Shown here piece after piece: positions 10,960-20,310 of a stretch of DNA of 64,000 bases. Source of the stretch: Trichomonas vaginalis G3 (Eukaryota > Parabasalia > Trichomonadida > Trichomonadidae); NCBI RefSeq assembly GCF_026262505.1, contig NC_067205.1:15686001-15750000 (forward strand), given 5' to 3'. The translations under genes were made by a program, and so were the position numbers. Below the pieces are notes generated by a model. It saw nothing but the letters and a program-made list of their open reading frames with translations, was not told the origin of the DNA and made no database searches. The first letter of the stretch is position 1; each line of letters opens with the position of its first letter.

Positions 10960-11640
10960 GTCAAGACCCTTCCTGATTTGAAGGAACTTGAAAGAACTGC
11001 TCTTTAACCGACTTCAAATAAGAAAATTTCACTCATATTATCATGTTAACATCGAAACTACTGCCATTTAGAGGGCAGTTCTTCCAAGATCTTCCAAATC
11101 TTCGAAGATCTTGAAAGAACTACTCTTAAAATGGCAGTAATTACCGTAACTTTCTACTTGATAGTAACAATACCGAAGCTACAGCCATTTAGAGGGCAGT
11201 TCTTCCAAGATCTTCCAAATCTTCGAAGATCTTGAAAGAACTACTCTTAAAATGGCAGTAATTACCGTAACTTTCTACTTGATAGTAACAATACCGAAGC
11301 TACAGCCATTTAGAGGGCAGTTCTTCCAAGATCTTCCAAATCTTCGAAGATCTTGAAAGAACTACTCTTAAAATGGCAGTAATTACCGTAACTTTCTACT
11401 TGATAGTAACAATACCGAAGCTACAGCCATTTAGAGGGCAGTTATTCCAAGATCTTCCAAATCTTCGAAGATCTTGAAAGAACTACTCTTAAAATGGCAG
11501 TAATTACCGTAACTTTCTACTTGATAGTAACAATACCGAAGCTACAGCCATTTAGAGGGCAGTTATTCCAAGATCTTCCAAATCTTCGAAGATCTTGAAA
11601 GAACTACTCTTAAAAATGGCTGTATTGCGAGAGGGTTTGA
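10960..11640 (+). repeat. Five tandem 121-bp units, each with a hairpin
   Basis: Anchor GAGGGCAGTT starts at 11071, 11192, 11313, 11434 and 11555, a period of exactly 121 bp. Each unit carries the dyad CAGTTCTTCCAAGATCTTCC...GAAGATCTTGAAAGAACT. A diverged forerunner with the same architecture (GGACAGTTCTGTCAAG ... CTTGAAAGAACTGCTC) lies at about 10950-11000. Copies are nearly identical, so amplification is recent. Confidence 0.85.
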
Positions 11641-12030
11641 TTTTTCGTTTATTAAAATTGTATTCTATGATATGATTTAATTCAAGATTTGTATTTCTGT
11701 TATTTTTGTGATATCATTCAAGTATATATATCAGAATATGCACATAATGATACCACATATACTTAAACTATACGTATTTAAATCTTAGCGATCAATATAA
11801 TTTTTTTGTAATATCGAATAAAAGTTTGTTTTCGCATTTCCGTTTTATTTGACTACATGAAGATAAGAATTCTTGAGAACGATTTTAAATAAATTGCCAA
11901 ATTGAAGAATTCGATATATGATGATATTCACTGATTTCTGCCAAACTTGTAGGAATGAATCCATTTAGAATAAAAACGATTTGTGCATTGGAAGCTCAGA
12001 ACAAGTTATGTTCATTATCCCAATATGAAG

Positions 12031-12090
12031 AAAATGCACGTTTAGAAAAAGACGATAACGATTAAATTACAAAATCAATAACGATAACGA
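12031..12090 (-). repeat. Right inverted terminal repeat of the composite
   Basis: Reverse complement of the left terminal repeat from AAAATGCACGTTTAGAAAAA out to CGATAACGA. The sequence beyond is plain AT-rich DNA with a short TTTTATTTATGA direct repeat (12091 and 12121). Confidence 0.75.
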
Positions 12091-12594
12091 TTTTATTTAT
12101 GAAGAAGTAATTTAAAACGATTTTATTTATGATCAAATTTTATATATTTTTTTGGATCAAATCCATTTTAATAGAATTTATATACTATTCATCTATTAGT
12201 AAACACTACCGTATATTATTTTTTAAGCTATCTTATTTTTTGAATTTTTATTCAAATCTTTGGTCGCAAGAAGAATTGCATGATAAATAAAAACATTTAA
12301 TCAAAGTCAATTTTATTTTTCATATTCAAATGGACTGAGTGTTAACATTTAACATTTTTTGCTAATTGTCGTCAAAAATTAGGCGTAAAGCAAAAATTGA
12401 TATTTCATATGGTTTTATGATAGATAAGCATTATATTCCCACTCATTATATTCGTAAATTTTGAGGTTTATCCTTCGCTTTTCAGATCATTGAATTTGAT
12501 TTTTATATAAAATAGTTATATATTAGAAAATAATATGAGTTTATGTGATATTATTTTTCAGAAGATTTCATTCTATATGCCTATGAAAAGTACT
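12091..12594. other. AT-rich host spacer
   Basis: No gene, repeat or dyad was recognised apart from the short TTTTATTTATGA direct repeat beside the composite end. Examined for the missing 5' half of the truncated Myb gene; not found. Confidence 0.45.
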
Positions 12595-12930
12595 CATGAT
12601 CTTACTTAGTACTTTTAAAGTTAATATCAGAAAAAATTTGACACAATGGTATCCGGCACATACAAGTGGTGTACAACCAAAATATAAGTTAGTTTAAACA
12701 TATATTGCTATATCTCATGATCTTACTTAGTACTTTTAAAGTTAATATCAGAAAAAATTTGACACAATGGTATCCGGCACATACAAGTGGTGTACAACCA
12801 AAATATAAGTTAGTTTAAACATATATTGCTATATCTCATGATCTTACTTAGTACTTTTAAAGTTAATATCAGAAAAAATTTGACACAATGGTATCCGGCA
12901 CATACAAGTGGTGTACAACCAAATCTTCGA
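12595..12930 (+). repeat. Three tandem copies of a 121-bp unit
   Basis: Anchor CATGATCTTACTTAGTAC starts at 12595, 12716 and 12837, a period of exactly 121 bp. The unit includes GACACAATGGTATCCGGCAC. The third copy runs into the open frame that follows, so the triplication affected the start of that frame or its upstream region. Confidence 0.85.
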
Positions 12931-13119
12931 CTCGATGAACTTGTCATCGAGTTATATTCCAGTGTTGTTCCTTCATTCCTGATTAAGTTGCAAATTAAAG
13001 GTCTGGATTCAGAGAGAAGTGTTAAAGTTATCAAAAAAGTCACAAGAGATTTCGAAGAAATGACACAATTTAAAAAGTCGAATGCATCAGTATGCTTGAA
13101 GCTGTTCAGAAAGGTCTGA
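12838..13119 (+). pseudogene. Coding-like relic of unknown origin
   Basis: An open frame of about 93 residues from the ATG at 12838. After a stretch derived from the 121-bp repeat, it contains protein-like sequence (NLRLDELVIELYSSVVPSFL ... VKVIKKVTRDFEEMTQFKKS) with amphipathic helix character and balanced charge, unlike the random frames around it. I do not recognise a family. The tandem triplication of its 5' part and its isolation suggest a gene remnant. It sits between the composite and element 1. Confidence 0.35.
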
Positions 13120-13540
13120 AAAATGATACACTTGATCCCAACATTGTTTACTCAACATTAAAAATATTATTGCAAAGAAAACATTTGATTTAATAAACAT
13201 TTAATTTATTATAATTAATTTTTTATTACAGTATAGTAAAAAATGCTATAAATAAATTATTATATTTTATTAAAATGTGACTTTTAATAGTAAGTGAATA
13301 AAATAAATCAGGAATTGGGAAAGAAATAAGGTTAATTAAAAATAATGAAAATTACAAGTTTAAGGTTAATGAAAAAGTGACAATGGGCGAGTTTGTCCCC
13401 CACTCGGGATTTTTGAATTTTAAGAATTTTTTTCGAATTTTTTCGAAAAAAAATATTTTCAGAACAGCCTTAACGGCTAAGATTTAGGAACAATGTTAAG
13501 TATCAAAAAGAAAGGAGGTCTGATATAGACAACAGATATA
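13120..13540. other. AT-rich spacer left of element 1
   Basis: About 420 bp of AT-rich DNA. One short run with GGGCGAGTTTGTCCCCCACTC (13385-13405) stands out by its G/C content. No gene or RNA was seen. Confidence 0.4.
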
Positions 13541-13665
13541 AAAAAAAAAAAAAGGTAGTGGGGCTCCCAGGGGCTGCGCCCCTTCTAGCCCTGTAGTTTT
13601 TATTTGGAGGGCCTCCAGGCACTTCGTGCCCTCGAGCCCTGAAGATGTTTAGTATAATGAAGTTT
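13541..13665 (+). repeat. Left inverted terminus of element 1
   Basis: A run then GGTAGTGGGGCTCCCAGGGG. It holds short GC stems (GGGGC-TGC-GCCCC at about 13570-13582; GGCAC-TTC-GTGCC at 13618-13630). It matches 37884-38014 in reverse complement up to GAAGATGTTTAGTATAA, and the start of the copy at 63371 in direct orientation. Confidence 0.85.
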
Positions 13666-13838
13666 TTTTTTTTCTTGGGATGGCCTTCCAGGGGCTGCGC
13701 CCCTTCTAGCCCATAAAAAATTTTTGAGAGTCGTCGTCGTTGACTTTTTTGTAGAGCACTCAAAATAGTATAACTTTGTCCGGACAAGTAAGGGTCTATC
13801 GTCGCTACAGGAAAAGTTACGGGCGTTCCAAGGAAGTA

Positions 13839-14020
13839 TACTTTGAGAGACTCTTTAGAAACTTTAGACGTTTTACATAACCATCCATGCTTTTACTTTA
13901 CATCCGATAAAAGTGGTTTGGAAACCGTTATGAGATGGTTAGAGGACATACATGACTATGAGTTTAGATATGACAAGATAGAATATGAGAGAGGTCCTAT
14001 AAACCGGAGAAAGTGTCATA
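13839..14020 (+). repeat. Inverted duplicate of the methyltransferase 3' end
   Basis: About 180 bp near the left end are the reverse complement of 37003-37182, the 3' part of the methyltransferase gene at the right end, with very few differences. It encodes the same residues (for example CFYFTSDKSG and VMRWLEDIH). The related element at 63371 has the same flanking sequence (TATACTTTGAGA on one side, AGTGTCATATAAACATCTG on the other) but unrelated DNA between, so this stretch was exchanged or copied in after the lineages split. Confidence 0.8.
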
Positions 14021-14059
14021 TAAACATCTGTCAAAAACCGCTTTTTAACTTCACTTAAA

Positions 14060-15093
14060 ATGCCACGTAAGCTACGTAAGAATATACGTAAGAGGAAGGG
14101 AGCATTGAAACATCCAATAGTAAAACTGACACCACAACAAAAATTGCAACAACAAATGCTGAATGACCCCACTATGTTGCAACAAATGTCAAGCAATCCT
14201 ATGCTTTTAAACCGAGTTATTGGTGCACAGAGTGGAGGTTTAAGAGCGGCACTTTTAGCGAAAAATGGCAGGCTATGGTGGAGCTGCAGACGGAACAGCA
14301 TATAACCCTCAAAGTCAAATGAATTTGAGTTCACTCAAAAATCAAATAGCAGATGTCAAAAGTCAAACATAGACATACAGAAACAAATAGGTGAAAACGA
14401 AAAGAAACTAGAATATGACAGACACACAAAGAAACTCAATGAGTTAAACGTAGAGAAAAAGAAGAAAGAAGAACAACTGAAAGAACTAAGTACAGAGGAA
14501 TATGCGAAAAAAGTGTCAGAAAAAGCAGCAAAGTAGCAAAAATGGAACAAGATGTTATAAATTTGAAAAACCATACTACTCAATATAAAGTACTGAAAGA
14601 TGAAGAAATAAAACAAAAAGCCCTGAAGACATATATGGATAGCGATGAGTATAAAAGAAAGTTGAAGCAAATGTAAAGGCAGAAAACTTTTACAGTTGCA
14701 AAACCAAACCGTACAGTATGAAAACTTAGCACAAGAAAGTAAAAATAACGACGCAGCCATGCAAAGGCAATGAAAAGCGCAGAATATATAAAAGCTAATA
14801 ATGACTGGTTAGATGCCCAAGCCAACGCTAAAGCAGCCCAACTTATAGGGTCAATAAGGACAAAAATACAAGCGGATGAAGACAGTTCAAATGAAGCTTT
14901 AATGAATGCTGACTTTAAGAACGCCTTCGAAGCTCTTCATAGTAAGGTGAAACTAGTGAACGACTTCTCATCTGGAAAGAAACTGAAGTCTGAAGGTTTC
15001 GACAAAGAGTTAAGAGAAGTAGCACAAAATATGACGAAAATAACAGATGCAGCAACGAGACAGGCAGTTCAAAGTGCCTATGACGCCGTTTAG
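14060..15093 (+). pseudogene. Element 1 basic, Q-rich/coiled-coil protein (broken)
   Basis: The first coding region of the element, reading rightwards. It opens with a very basic N-terminus (PRKLRKNIRKRKGALKHP), followed by a glutamine- and methionine-rich stretch (LQQQMLNDPTMLQQM) and then Gly/Ala-rich sequence. Further right come Lys/Glu/Gln-rich, coiled-coil-like stretches. The basic start could bind nucleic acid, as core proteins of related viruses do; that is inference. The copy at 63758 starts with almost the same residues and stays open to the window end. I do not know the family. It lies directly before the 820-residue frame at 15047. Confidence 0.6.
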
Positions 15094-17509
15094 AGCAACT
15101 GTTGTGGAAAGTCAAGAAAAAGAGTTACAACAGACCAAAACAGACCTAGTAAATGCTTTCTTAAAAACGAAAAGTCAGGTAGGACATTATGCTGCAGATG
15201 GAACATATGTGCCAGCTGGTGGAACTTATAAACCAGCTGGTGGAACTTATATACTAGCTAGTGGAATTTATATACCACCAAACCCTCCAAGAGAAGCACC
15301 TGCACCAGGACTACCTAAAACATTTACATCGTCACATGGACATAGACACAGGCATGCACCAAAACCAGCACAACAACCAACACAACAACCAACACAACAA
15401 CAACAACCAGCACAACAACCACCTCCACAACCAGCACAACAACCAACACAACAACCAACACAACCAAAACCAACAGTTCAAAACCCTGCACCTGCACCAC
15501 CTCCACAACCAGCACCACAACCAACAGTTCAAAACACTGCACCTGCACCACCTCCACAACCAACAGTTCAAAACCAGCACAGCAACAACAAAACAGAGCA
15601 AGGACATAAAAGAAGTAAAGAAAAAGGAAACCAAGAATTCTTAAAAATGCTTAAAGGAAGACTATGGTTACCAGATACTATTGACTTTAGTGACAGATAT
15701 AAAGAAGCTATTAAAAAGTTCAAGGAAGGAAATATTGACCCGAACCTATTTAGCTTTATGGCTCAGCATAAAATCGGATATAATTTCAAACCTGGAAAAT
15801 ACAAGCTCGCTAAGGGATATGATTTAATAGCATATCATCCAAATGACATGACTGAATTTACTCCGAGATATTTGGTGTCAGAGCTAAATGACAATTCAAC
15901 TATCTTCATGAAACGCGTAAAAAATAGAGACGGAACGAAAGAAGAAAGGCTTATGAATGCGGATGACTTAAATAGGGAACTTGTTGAAAACGGTCTCGGA
16001 ATATATGAAATGCCAGCAGATGAGGTACAAGAAACTCCACAGGAAGAAGTTCAGATACAACCAGACATGGAAGAAATAGTTCAGCAACAACAGCTAGAAG
16101 AGCCTGAAGGAAACGAACAAGTCCCTCCTTTGGAAACTAACTTCACAGAACTAGATGAAGATTTGGAACAGCCGAAAAATCTTGACCCTCAACAAGAGTA
16201 TGAGGTGAATATGGAATCTTTCCAAGAGTCTAAAAAAAATTTGGCTGACATGGTAGAAGAATATCGAAAAATGTTTGCCGACATACAAAAGACTCCAACA
16301 CCAGATGAAAATATTCAGCATAGAATGGAAGTACTGAAAGAAAATGTACACAAATACAACAACCCTTTTTACTTACGACCATATAACGTTCAATCTTTGG
16401 CTGAACTCGGTGAAAATAAAAGGTTAAATTTCAACAAAACATATAGAAATGAAACATTGTTTAAAGTTCATTCAGAACCTAACCAATATGGAAACAAACC
16501 TACTTTTGTTTCTGCAGACTATGGAACTACAATGAGATGGGGTCATAAAGCTAACCCGGATAGGTGGTTCATAAACTTACAACCACAATTCCAAGAAGTT
16601 GTAGACGCAATGGAAGTCAATGGTGAACCAGATATAGCTGGTATTTTCAGCGCGGCTTTAATGCCATTGAAAGATATGAAACATGCAGATATTTTGGACC
16701 AGTATGAAATGAACATGGCTGATGGAAATATAACACCTGACGTTCTAGAACATTTATCTCAAAGAACTACACAGAACCATAGAGATGGTATATTTGGTGA
16801 AGAGTTTAGAAAGAAAGTTAGGGAGAGCGAAGGAAGAGAACCTATTGTACATGACCTTGCAAACGAAAGTTTGCAAAATGTCATAAAAACTTACTTTGCA
16901 GACAATGAACTGAGAAGGGATGAATATTTAAGAAAACTCAAATGGACAGTACCAAATGAAATGTTAGTATTGAAAAACATGTTCCTTGACAAAATAAAAC
17001 CAACTACAGAAATAAATGACGCAAGACTGAAACATTGGGTAAAAGCTTTTCCATTCACAAAAGATATTGTTGGTAACATGGAAAGAAAACCAGATTGGCT
17101 ACAAAAACATATATTTGGAAACGAGCATATTCCATATGGACAAGCTCTGTTTGAAGAGCTTGAACCGGAAACTCAGGAAAGAGTCATGCAAACAATACGT
17201 GAAGACTCAAATACAAACTATGACAAACTCTTTCTAGGATATTGGTTACCTGAGATGGGCGACCAGAGCCCAAAGGCAAAAAGGACATGGGAAATTTACA
17301 ACATACTAGGTGAACATGAGGCAAAGATGCAACAACTTGAAGCAGAGGGCAAGTTACCAAAGAAGAAGAGAAGAGTAGAACAAAGTGAAAGTAGTGAAGA
17401 AGTAACTTCATCTAGTGAAAGTAGTGGCAATGAAGGAAAAAGAAGAGTTAAAAACTCAGTCAGGAAGAAAGTAAAGCTTGGTCCACGTGGGTTCTATTAT
17501 GACAAATAA
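15047..17509 (+). CDS. Element 1 large protein with PQ-repeat linker
   Basis: An 820-residue open frame. Residues about 45-75 carry short repeats (GTYVPAGGTYKPAGG). Residues about 95-190 are a Pro/Gln linker (QQPTQQPTQ, PAPAPPPQP) that also makes shadow open frames on both strands. The remainder is a folded-looking region rich in Trp, Tyr and charged residues, with a Glu-rich insert near 330-395. The C-terminus is Ser/Glu-rich and then basic (KKKRRVEQ, nuclear-signal-like), ending GPRGFYYDK. Its place just before the major capsid gene suggests a virion protein, but no family is recognised. The start codon is uncertain because the preceding coding region overlaps it. Confidence 0.6.
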   Translation: MQQRDRQFKVPMTPFRATVVESQEKELQQTKTDLVNAFLKTKSQVGHYAADGTYVPAGGTYKPAGGTYILASGIYIPPNPPREAPAPGLPKTFTSSHGHRHRHAPKPAQQPTQQPTQQQQPAQQPPPQPAQQPTQQPTQPKPTVQNPAPAPPPQPAPQPTVQNTAPAPPPQPTVQNQHSNNKTEQGHKRSKEKGNQEFLKMLKGRLWLPDTIDFSDRYKEAIKKFKEGNIDPNLFSFMAQHKIGYNFKPGKYKLAKGYDLIAYHPNDMTEFTPRYLVSELNDNSTIFMKRVKNRDGTKEERLMNADDLNRELVENGLGIYEMPADEVQETPQEEVQIQPDMEEIVQQQQLEEPEGNEQVPPLETNFTELDEDLEQPKNLDPQQEYEVNMESFQESKKNLADMVEEYRKMFADIQKTPTPDENIQHRMEVLKENVHKYNNPFYLRPYNVQSLAELGENKRLNFNKTYRNETLFKVHSEPNQYGNKPTFVSADYGTTMRWGHKANPDRWFINLQPQFQEVVDAMEVNGEPDIAGIFSAALMPLKDMKHADILDQYEMNMADGNITPDVLEHLSQRTTQNHRDGIFGEEFRKKVRESEGREPIVHDLANESLQNVIKTYFADNELRRDEYLRKLKWTVPNEMLVLKNMFLDKIKPTTEINDARLKHWVKAFPFTKDIVGNMERKPDWLQKHIFGNEHIPYGQALFEELEPETQERVMQTIREDSNTNYDKLFLGYWLPEMGDQSPKAKRTWEIYNILGEHEAKMQQLEAEGKLPKKKRRVEQSESSEEVTSSSESSGNEGKRRVKNSVRKKVKLGPRGFYYDK

Positions 17510-17541
17510 ATCCAACTATTCTATATTTTTACCCATATGAA

Positions 17542-19150
17542 ATGTACGCCGCTCAGAATATAACGCCAACAGTTTTGGATGCCATGAATGGAAACGTTTC
17601 CGAATGGTATAACGAATGCGACAATGCCATTAGAAGGTCAGAAATAGTTCCTGGAACTTACGAATATACAACTGCTGTTTCTTATGGAAACGTAGGTGAG
17701 TTTGGAGAAGGTTCTTCAACAACAGTAGATATTGCTTGCGACAGGTTTCATATAATTTCTATTGACAACTCATTCTTATACGTGGAACAAGACATTGAAA
17801 TAAAACCTTCTGCTGACTTGAGAGGTAAGAAAGGTTGCAATGGAATTTTCTATGTCGGATACCAATATGCTCCAGAAGTTTTCATGGGATATAAGATATA
17901 TTCTAACTCTGACTTAGTTCAAACAGTAACCTGGGCAAACTATGAATGGTTCGCTTTGAGAAACTCAGTACAACCACAAGCTAGAGAACAAACAGACCAG
18001 TATGCAACTATTGAGAAAATAAGAAGACTTGACCCTAACGTTCCAGGAGTTTATGTTAACCTTTCTGGTTCAGATGGAAATGCTGTCACTAAAGTAAAAC
18101 TGAAACTTAGAGTTCCTTTGTCATCTTTCCTCATCTTCAGGTTTTTAAGATACTTGCCAAACTGGGCAGGAAAAATTTCTATTGAACTTACTCCAAGCAA
18201 AAATAACTTAGTCATTGCACCAACGCAAGACCCATTCACTCTTACAGACGTAAAGGGAGCAAATCAAACGTCATTCGCCGAATTTTGCAAAGACAAAGTT
18301 GACTTAGACTTTGGTTTCTCAAACCTCAACACTGAAGTAAAGTATTATTTCAATGCTGCTGGAACTGCTTGGGACCCAGTTAAGTTCACATGCAAACAGT
18401 TTGAATGCAAGAGAATAGAAAGCAGACTTGCAGTCTATATGTTGGACCCAGATATTTCAAATGCTTTAGCTGCCAAATATATTGCAGTTCCACTTATGTT
18501 CCCTATACACCAAATATCTGTCAAAGACTTTGCAGGTGAAGTTGGAAACCAAAATCCAGAACCGCAGGTGCAAGAACAGATATTGCTTTAACAACTGCAA
18601 TGAAACATGCAGATACTATGTTTGTACTGTTCAGACGAACTATAAATGACTATTCTTGTTTCTACAACCCCGGTATTAAATATCATATAAACATAGATGG
18701 CAAATATTATCCAAGAGAAGAATATTCTACAGTTGAGGATATGAGGTCATACAACTTGACATTAGATGCTATGAACTTTAACAACAACTTCACAACAACC
18801 ATTAACCCTGAAATGCAAAGTTCTATTATGCCATATGTGAAAGTATGGACCATACAGGAAGTCAAAAAACTCAATATACAAATGGAGACCGTTCAAACTT
18901 TTGGCTTGGCATTCCATTTGCTGACTCAGAAGACTTTATGGGTGGTATTTCAACTGTTGGTACTGTACAAATACAATATACTGGTGACAGAGACGGTCCA
19001 GATGAACTGAGAGCAAAGAAGTTTACAAAACCAATAGCACTTTTCACGGAAGATGCTCTTTTGAAGATTCGTTCGATGAAACCTGCTGGGGCTCCTCAGA
19101 TTGGCATAACGACAGCTTCCATCGAGCAGATTTTGGCAGCAGGTCAGTAA
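17542..19150 (+). pseudogene. Element 1 major capsid protein (double jelly-roll), broken
   Basis: A Polinton/Maverick-type major capsid protein, expected to form the icosahedral shell. Recognisable parts include an N-terminal region rich in beta-strand patterns (FHIISIDNSFLYVEQDIEI), a long aromatic strand near the middle (FRFLRYLPNWAGKISIELTP) followed by NNLVIAP, and C-terminal sequence containing DFMGGIST and QIQYTG. The size, beta-rich composition and order next to minor capsid genes and the packaging ATPase fit the family. The gene is broken, with about two breaks. Its 3' end overlaps the convergent gene at 19044-19463. The family call rests on recognised pattern and context, not a search. 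Confidence 0.7.
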
Positions 19151-19463
19151 GTTGTTCTTGAACTGACTTCTCTCCGTCAAATATTGACAGTACGCCAGTT
19201 TTGACATAATATTGTATTATAAACTTTCCTTTAGAAATATCTGTAAGTTTTGAAGTTATATTTTTGTCTGCTTCAAGAACTTTCACCATTTCAGTTATAC
19301 CAACTTTCTTTGCTTTATGAAAATATTTTGGTTCAGCAAAGACTGCTATTCTATAACATTTACCATTGTTTGTATAAAGAACTATTCTGTCAATGTATTT
19401 GTATTGTTTGTGTGTGTAAACTTTGTTCTGCTTCAATTCGAAGAGATACTCGAATACGTCCAT
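19044..19463 (-). CDS. Element 1 small protein of unknown function
   Basis: A 139-residue frame opposite to its neighbours, starting 18 bp from the divergent gene at 19482 and overlapping the 3' end of the capsid gene by about 107 bp. It is rich in Lys, Tyr and beta-strand patterns (YIDRIVLYTNNGKCYRIAVF, KGKFIIQYYVKTGVLSIFDG). The last 40 residues lie inside the overlap and are low-complexity Ser/Glu. The short shared divergent region, with a TAAGTAAAA leader on one side, argues it is a real gene. No family is recognised. Confidence 0.55.
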   Translation of the reverse strand: MDVFEYLFELKQNKVYTHKQYKYIDRIVLYTNNGKCYRIAVFAEPKYFHKAKKVGITEMVKVLEADKNITSKLTDISKGKFIIQYYVKTGVLSIFDGEKSVQEQLTDLLPKSARWKLSLCQSEEPQQVSSNESSKEHLP

Positions 19464-19481
19464 CTTTTTATTCTAAGTAAA

Positions 19482-20063
19482 ATGTCATTTCCGAAAAATA
19501 GAAGCGTAAGTGTTTCAAAAGGTTTAATGGCGGTGGCAGATGTGAAGTTAAATTCACCAACTCAAACAAACAGTCAAAGTGTTATTGTCAATGTCAAAGA
19601 AAGAGATGTTGAAGTGGGGAAACCATACGAAGACGAAGATGGTATAACAATTGTTCCTGTAAAAGAACAACCAACATATCCTGAAGTTAGCAGAGACTTA
19701 AGTTCTGTTGCAGATATTCGAAATGACTACCAACAACTGAAAGACAAACTTCAAACTCAGGAGAAGATTTGTCAAGCTTTAGGTATAATGTTAAACTTGG
19801 TCGAACACAACCCTGTAAAAGTGAACTCATATGTCATCGCACCTCATGAAGTTTTGAAAGAACTATTGAAACTTTTGACAGAGGCAGACGATATAAACAT
19901 CAAAGAAATAGAACCCGACGTTAGTTGCTGTGGTGTTTCATATAATGTCATTGACAAGATATACGTTATGAAAGGAGGTGAAACATTGAACTTAAAATAT
20001 AGTTTCCCAGACGTCATAAAAATATTTGACGACCACAACATTTCATTAAAATTTATTTGCTAA
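19482..20063 (+). CDS. Element 1 VSCCG-family protein
   Basis: A 193-residue protein with a disordered first half (NSPTQTNSQS, acidic stretch) and a folded C-terminal half. The C-terminal 95 residues resemble those of the element 2 protein at 44247-44915: helical sequence with APHEVLKELLKLL, then an acidic strand, the motif PDVSCCGVSYNVI, and a final region ending DDHNISLKFI. The Cys pair within VSCCG is the best conserved point. Both genes lie between the capsid gene and a candidate minor capsid gene. The ATG at 19482 is preferred over upstream in-frame codons because it follows the TAAGTAAA leader seen before neighbouring starts. Function is unknown; a virion protein is inferred from position. 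Confidence 0.7.
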   Translation: MSFPKNRSVSVSKGLMAVADVKLNSPTQTNSQSVIVNVKERDVEVGKPYEDEDGITIVPVKEQPTYPEVSRDLSSVADIRNDYQQLKDKLQTQEKICQALGIMLNLVEHNPVKVNSYVIAPHEVLKELLKLLTEADDINIKEIEPDVSCCGVSYNVIDKIYVMKGGETLNLKYSFPDVIKIFDDHNISLKFIC

Positions 20064-20069
20064 GTAAAA

Positions 20070-20300
20070 ATGTCAAAACTTCTTGAAAGATGTTTGAAGA
20101 AAAATAATATAGACTTTATTTCATGTAAAGGACTTTACACACTTTTGAACGATATGAAAGACCCTGTTTTGTTTGTTCGTGTAGACAAAGGAAAGTTCTA
20201 TGTCTTTACAAAATATTTGAACTTCTTAGACAGAGAACTTCAAGAAACGCCATGTGAAAGTTTAGATGAAGTTCTTCTCCACTTTCAGAAAAACTTTTAA
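20070..20300 (+). CDS. Element 1 small protein, unknown
   Basis: A 76-residue frame 6 bp after the VSCCG gene, with the leader TAAGTAAAA directly before the ATG. It is compact and globular-looking (CLKKNNIDFISCKGLYTLLN ... FVRVDKGKFYVFTKYLNFLD), with no membrane segment or recognised motif. Tight spacing on both sides places it in a co-oriented block with the VSCCG and candidate minor capsid genes. Confidence 0.6.
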   Translation: MSKLLERCLKKNNIDFISCKGLYTLLNDMKDPVLFVRVDKGKFYVFTKYLNFLDRELQETPCESLDEVLLHFQKNF

Positions 20301-20310
20301 ATATATGTAA

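Larger units (their letters stand above)
4632..12090. mobile_element. 7.46-kb non-coding composite bounded by inverted repeats
   Basis: The ends are inverted copies of one sequence. The left end (4632-4709) and the right end (12031-12090) share about 58 bp including ATCGTTATCGTCTTTTTCTA. The left end carries one extra 26-bp internal copy of the outer part. No target duplication was seen. No transposase or other gene is recognisable inside. The interior is built from tandem repeats (5105-5437), two related modules (about 5758-7590 and 9190-10710), hairpin arrays (6720-7262, 8249-8940, 9957-10612) and a 121-bp array (11071-11635). It interrupts or abuts a Myb gene. It could be a large non-autonomous DNA transposon or a nest of several; mobility is inference. 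Confidence 0.55.

Noticed and set aside
6720-11640. Possible CRISPR array
   Set aside because: The repeats are long hairpins and tandem units without unique spacers of regular length, there are no cas genes, and the host is a eukaryote.
13503-13787. Minus-strand frame across the left end of element 1
   Set aside because: It crosses the element boundary and the inverted terminus; the GC stems produce it.
15261-15644. Long frames on both strands across the Pro/Gln linker
   Set aside because: They arise from the CCA/CAA codon repeats of the 820-residue protein and are His/Asn or Val/Leu low-complexity shadows.
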